A stretch of DNA of 64,000 nt, taken from assembly GCA_916048095.2 (NCBI GenBank), contig OU696574.1:1954501-2018500 (forward strand), given 5' to 3'. The stretch's first letter is position 1. Each line of letters starts with the position of its first letter. The DNA is from Sacculina carcini (lineage: Eukaryota; Arthropoda; Thecostraca; Sacculinidae). Under the pieces are notes generated by a model. That model did no database searches and had not been told where the DNA came from. It worked only from the letters and a program-made list of their open reading frames with translations. This document shows positions 58,769 through 64,000 of this stretch, piece by piece. Both the position numbers and the translations under genes were made by a program.

Positions 58769-60150
58769 TCTTCATATATCTTCATATATATATATGTATA
58801 TATATATATAAAAGAAATTCCCTGTCTGTCTGTGTGTGTGTATGCTTGAATATGAGGTGACATAATTGCGCGGGCTCAATGGTATAGATCAGGGGCTTCA
58901 AACGTAAACGAAGCGATGGATCATATTTATGAAATAAAAATGTCCCGCGGGTAGCAACTATACACAATAGAACGATAAATTTCACCGTTTAGAATGAATT
59001 CATATACAAAACTAATGGATTTGACTTCAAGATCCAGAACGGATCGTGTTCGAGTTCTGAATTATTCCGCACGTCGGGCGGGTTTAAATATGAGGCGGGC
59101 TGAGTGAAAATATTTTGGCAAAATAAAATTAAAAATAATGAAACTTGGACTTTTCAATTGATTAAGGTTTTTATGAGTTTACCTTGTTTATTTTTTTATT
59201 TGTAACATTTTTATGAATTGTTCCGCACAACGGGCGGGTTTTAATGCTAAATGGAAACTTAAATTAAATAATATATAATTAAATCGCATTATACAATAAA
59301 TGTGAATTAATCTGGCTTACAGTTTGGTTTCTATATTATATTGGCGGGCTGCGAGAACATTATTGGCGGGCCGCGTGTTGGATGCTAAGAGGGGATGAGA
59401 TGATATAAGATGAGATGTGATGGTTGGGTTGGGTTTGGTAGGATTGCGTCAGGTTATATTGGGTTTAATATGGGTGCGGAATATAATGTATGTATATAAA
59501 TGTATATGAATGTATGTATATGAATTTTTTGGCAGTAAATAGTATACTGGCAAAAGTATGATAGTTCTTGTGCAAATGATGTTGGGGAATTATGTTAAGT
59601 TATACATATATTTTGGAAACCTTCTGATGAAAATGTTTCATTTTTCATTATTTTTCATTATTTCGTGTTTGAGTTCTGAATATTTCCGTACGACGGGCAG
59701 GCTTAAATATGATGCTATTTGAGGGAAATATTTTGTCCAAATAAAAATAAAAATATTAACCTTTATACTTTTCTATTAGATAAGACTTGCTGCGTCTACT
59801 TTTTTCTTTTTAATTTGTATCTCTTCTTTTTTTAATTGAATACAAATTTAATAGTAGGAATTGCTCCGCACGACGGGCGGAATTACTTGCTAGAATTTTA
59901 ACTGTTTGTTTCGTGTTTGTGTTTTGAATTTTTTCGCACGACGGGCAGGCTTAAATATGAGGCGGGCTGAGTGAAAATATTTTGTAAAAATACAATTAAA
60001 AATAATTAAACTTACTAGACTTTTCAATTTATTACAAATTTCATGAGTGTGCTCTTTTTCTTTTTTAATTTTCAATATTTTTTATGAATTAAACATGAAT
60101 TTCATTTTAAGAATTGTTCCGCACAACGGGCGGGTTTTAATGCTAGTATA
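58695..60150 (-). repeat. GC-motif repeat array, minus orientation
   Basis: Seven copies of the inverse motif (GCACGACGGGCGGG-like) lie at about 58700, 59067, 59222, 59693, 59866, 59937 and 60119. A (TA)n tract of ~80 bp is at 58720-58810. Unit text such as TCAAGATCCAGAACGGATCG matches the + copies at 30.7-31.3 kb in reverse. Confidence 0.75.
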
Positions 60151-60159
60151 ATAATAAAC

Positions 60160-62650
60160 TAGCATTTAAACATTTAGCATTTAGCATTTTGTGCGGAACA
60201 ATTCATATAATAAAACTCATATTCAGTTCATAAAAGCAAAAGGATACGAATATAAAAAAGTTAACTCATGAAAAGTCTTAACCAATAGAAATGTTAGGAT
60301 GTGAGTATTTATATTTTTATTTTGGCGAACTATTTTCCCTCAAATAGCCTCATATTTAAACATGCCCGACGTGCGGAATAATTCAGAGCTCAAACACGGA
60401 GCAATCAATTAAAATTACTTAAAATGATGAAACATTTCATCAGAGTATTTCCAAAATGTATTTATAACTTAAAATCATTCCCCAACATCAATTATTGAGA
60501 TTTAAAAATTTGCTATGAATTGTCATATCGTATTACGTGCATATGTTAGGAATAGGTGTTATTCATCCCTATTGGTCCACACCATTATAATTCTAAACAT
60601 TTGGCTTTAATTATAATTCTATACATTATTATAATTCTAGGCATGCAGCCTGGATATATTTTGCGCTTTTTATGTTGGACTTAGAAGTTTAATATGACAC
60701 CTATCATACGATATATCATATATCCCATAGCATTTAAATCCCCACTGCATTCCATATTTCTACATTACACCTATATTTACCGATAAAATATATCAATGAT
60801 TATGCTAGATTGAGCACAAACAGTTTATTTTGTTGTTTATATTCTATAAAAGATATGTACATACACAAATTGTGTGTTTAAATTAGTATAATGATTTATT
60901 CCAGTATTTTTCTATCAGGATAATACTTGAAACCGTACAAGTACCACGATAATTAGAGCCCAATATTGTACACTATCAATATTAACTGAGCTGTGTAGGT
61001 GTGTATGTGCATGCAAATGTGTGGGTATGTGTCGGTGAGTTTCTACATGACAGTGTTTGTATACGGCAGGTGTGAGCCACAAATACCACATATACTTGGG
61101 CAAATTGACTTTTGTTCTCAGAATCGCAGCACACCTCAAATGGCCAGGATATAGCGATATGTCCGCGATACAGCTGAATTTATCATGGACATGTGGGCTT
61201 TCCAGTTGAACGGCGTATATGCATGCTTTGTACCCGAATATGGCCCTGAGTAACAGTCATAAAACATATTTTGCCGCGTGATACCAGAATATGTGCTGCT
61301 GAATGTAGACATATTGTTTTCAATTAGCATGAAAAACCGCCCGTTGTGCGGAGCAATTCATGCAATAAAATGTATACTTTATTTATAAAAAATATTGCAA
61401 ATTAAAAAAGTAAACTAATAAAAATCTGTACCAAATGAAAAGTCCATATTTAATAATTTTTGTTCTAATTTTTACAAAATATTTTCCCTCAACCCGCCTC
61501 ATATTTAAACCCGCCCGTCGTGCGGAATAATTCAGAACTCGAACACGATCCGTTCTGGACCTTGAAGTCAAAACCGTTAGTTTTGTATATGAACTCGTTT
61601 TACACGGTGAAATTAAACGTTATATTGTCTATAGTGGCTGCCCCCGGGACATTATTATTTCATAAACATGATCCATCGCTTAGTTTATGTTTGAAGACCC
61701 TGATCTATACCATTGAACCCGCGCAATTATGTCACCTCATCTCATCTATGCATGATGAACTGAAGAACTAAATGATTAAATGATGAAATGATCATGATTG
61801 GTGATCATGATGGTGATTAAATGAACCTCATCTATTCAATCCATAAAAGAGAGTGAATACAAATTAAAAAGCCAAAAAATTAACCTGTAAATATGTTTAC
61901 CAATAGAAAAATCTAAATGTGGATATTTTAATTTTAATTTTGACAAAATAGTATTCCTCATCCTGCCTCATATTTAAACCTACCCGTCGTGCGGAATAAT
62001 TCATAACACAAACACTTAACAAACAATGAAAATTCTAGCATATAAACCCGCCCGTCGTGCGGAACGATTCATACTTTGAAATTCGTGTTCAATTCATAAG
62101 AGAAAAGGAATATGAATTAAATAAAGAAAAAATTAAACCCATAAAAAGTCTAAATGTCTATATTTTTATATTTTCTTTGGCAAAATAGTTGTGCTAAACC
62201 GCCTCATATTTAAGCCTGCCCGTCGTACTAAATAATTCATAACTCAGACGCGAAACAATGAAAAATGACTAAACTTTTTTTTAATAATGTTTACAAAATA
62301 TATTGATAAATTTACATCATCTAGCATTGAAACCCTCCCGTTTCGCAGAACAATTAATCAAGTAAAATAAATATTGAATTCATAAAATAAAACGAATACA
62401 AATTTAAAAAGAAAAAAGTAAATCAATAAAAGTATAAATATAAATGTGTTTATTTTAGATGTGGCAAAATATTTTCCCTCGAACAGAATCACATTTAAAC
62501 CCGCCCGCCGTGCGGAACAATTAATAAAATATGAGGAATCAAAAAGCAAAAAGCTTATCCAATAGAAAAATCTAAATTTGTAAATTGTTGTTTTAATTAT
62601 TGACGGAGTTTTTTCCCTCAACACTCCTCAAATTCAATCCCGTTCTTCGT
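60160..62650 (+). repeat. GC-motif repeat array, plus orientation
   Basis: Copies at about 60364, 61325, 61510, 61981, 62047, 62218, 62333 and 62503. With the preceding minus-strand block, this makes an inverted junction at about 60120-60215, where GGTTTTAATGCTAG meets CTAGCATTTAAAC. The 60500-61320 interval is A/T-rich non-coding sequence with no recognised element. Confidence 0.75.
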
Positions 62651-62653
62651 GTG

Positions 62654-64000
62654 TAGAGATGTGAGATGAGAACACATGAGTTATACATGCTATAAGTGAC
62701 CCTATCAAATTGAATTATCATTAAATATGCACAATATAATTGTTATAATGTGTCTGAAAGCCCTAATATCATTGCTTGCACAGTACTGTGCGGCAATTCT
62801 ATGTATAGTGAACTTTTGCATTGAATTAAATTCAATTTGTGGACTCCGTGGTGTAGTGTTAGCACACCCGATTCACAAGCGAGAGGTCCGTGGTTCGAAG
62901 CCCGGCGGAGCAGAATTTCATTGGGCGAATTCTACAATCCCACAGCCCCTGTCCACCCAGCAGAAAATGATGGTACCAGATATCAGTCATGAGTTGTGCC
63001 ATGCATTCTGGGGAGGTGTCCCTCTCTAATACATCTTGTGGCTTGTCCACTCGTCCTTGTGGCACCATAGAGGGTCGTGGAGTGGAGACCGTGGAGAGGG
63101 TCGGTTCTGCGGTGGCAGCGATCTGCACGGGGCACACCTGTGTGTTCATAATCTTCGGCTTCTTCCGTGTAGCAGCTGTCACTTGGGCATTTAACCTTTT
63201 TATTTTAATTATTGAGTTAATCATTGTGTAAGAAAACAGGGTTTGAGAACCGTTTTTATGCTAAATCTGAAACTGTTTTAAAAAATACAACAGGTGGCAT
63301 AATTTATTTTTTATTTTTTACATATTACCTTATTCCTACCATAAATGAACTACGTTGATTATAATAAGTTTCATCATTTCATTTAGCAGATCAATTATTT
63401 GCAAAAATAAAAGTACAAACAATGCAAATATTTACACAAAGACTACAAATATACACACATAGTGTCCCTAATGAGACTACGAATAAAAGCGGGTCGCATT
63501 AATCAGAGTGGCAATCCTGACCAGAAAAACGGGCAATATTTTCGTGTAGGAAAAAAACCACTGAGGAAATATATTTAATGTACAAAAAGGTATTTGAACA
63601 CAAATTACTACATCAAAGAAACCATCATCCATAAAACCAGTTATAAAAACAGGTTACTAAAAAAACAATTAATTTGGTTAAACTTTCCTCGATATGCCGC
63701 CAATTTTTTCTAAATCTCTACATCTACGAAACCCGTTTTTCAAAAAAAAATATTTTGAAAAAAAACCATGGTTTAAAAAACAGTTTAAATCAAGTGGTTT
63801 AACCAGCCGCTTATACGTACCAGTAGGCTACTTGCTATACAAAAGGTATTTGAACGTACATCAATCAAATCTATCTTACATAGATACTGTTTTAGAAACC
63901 ATTGTTTCATAAAAAAAAACGTTAAATAAACGTTTGTCAAAAAACACTTGACCAACCAATTAACTTGTCTTGTTCTGCTGTCAACATTTTCTGAATCTGT
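62654..64000 (-). mobile_element. Second, inverted copy of the 4.7-6.3 kb element (truncated by window end)
   Basis: From TAGAGATGTGAGATG onward the sequence is the reverse complement of about 6290 down to 5200. It shares GTGCCGCACAGTACTGTGCA-type sequence, AATGAGACTACGAATAAAAG and the repeated AAAACAGTTT blocks. A SINE interrupts it at 62841-63205. The other terminus is outside the window. Confidence 0.85.
62841..63205 (+). repeat. tRNA-derived SINE inserted in the 62.65-64 kb element
   Basis: The tRNA-like head starts GGACTCCGTGGTGTAGTGTT (A-box region) and has a perfect B box GGTTCGAAGCC at 62892-62902, folding like a Val/Glu-type tRNA head. The body contains CAGCCCCTGTCCACCCAGCA and GGTACCAGATATCAG, recalling the shared core of several animal SINE families, and ends in a T-rich tail. 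The corresponding sequence in the uninterrupted copy (near 5985) lacks it, which defines the insertion. Confidence 0.75.

Overview
The window is animal nuclear DNA from an invertebrate, probably a protostome; I cannot name the species. It has spliced genes with GT-AG introns, very long (TG)n/(CA)n tracts, and an unusually dense mixture of transposable elements (hAT-, piggyBac- and mariner-type fragments, several non-LTR retrotransposons, a Ty3/Gypsy element, tRNA-derived SINEs). TTAGG/CCTAA-type runs occur inside several repeats, which fits an arthropod-like genome but proves nothing alone.

Layout. 0-6.3 kb: end of a non-LTR retrotransposon (broken by a perfect 22-bp fold-back), then two hAT-type non-autonomous elements. 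7.4-15.5 kb: an unrecognised Ser-rich gene with at least four phase-compatible exons, whose first intron holds a piggyBac-type MITE; downstream are a palindromic mariner remnant and an orphan exon-like ORF. 15.6-19.7 kb: two intronless conserved genes on the minus strand, EIF3L and DET1. 22.4-27.4 kb: a ten-exon ERp57/PDIA3-type disulfide isomerase. 27.7-28.4 kb: a two-exon LSM6, convergent with the PDI. 29.6-44.9 kb: an eight-exon ATE1 arginyltransferase whose 514-residue coding sequence joins in phase. Intron 1 of ATE1 is filled with repeats, and intron 7 holds, in antisense, a restriction-like-endonuclease non-LTR retrotransposon that begins with a nuclear-receptor-type zinc finger domain followed by a PHD finger. 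That element is itself broken by a second non-LTR insertion with a 14-bp target-site duplication. 45.6-47.0 kb: the main exon of a CYP2-clan-like cytochrome P450. 47.9-51.2 kb: a 3.3-kb element with about 0.55-kb terminal inverted repeats, a 5-bp target duplication and unrecognised convergent ORFs. 52.1-57.1 kb: a complete, very young Ty3/Gypsy element with 309-bp LTRs. 57.5-62.6 kb: nested palindromes and arrays of a repeat family carrying a conserved GC-rich motif (CCCGCCCGTCGTGCGG) seen about 29 times in the window. 62.65-64 kb: an inverted second copy of the 4.7-6.3 kb element, interrupted by a SINE.

The host genes are unrelated housekeeping functions (translation initiation, ubiquitin ligation, ER folding, RNA decay/splicing, N-degron arginylation, oxidative metabolism); nothing suggests they act as a cluster. 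The strongest candidate for something undescribed is the retrotransposon with a nuclear-receptor-like DNA-binding domain plus a PHD finger. The next is the 3.3-kb inverted-repeat element of unknown class.
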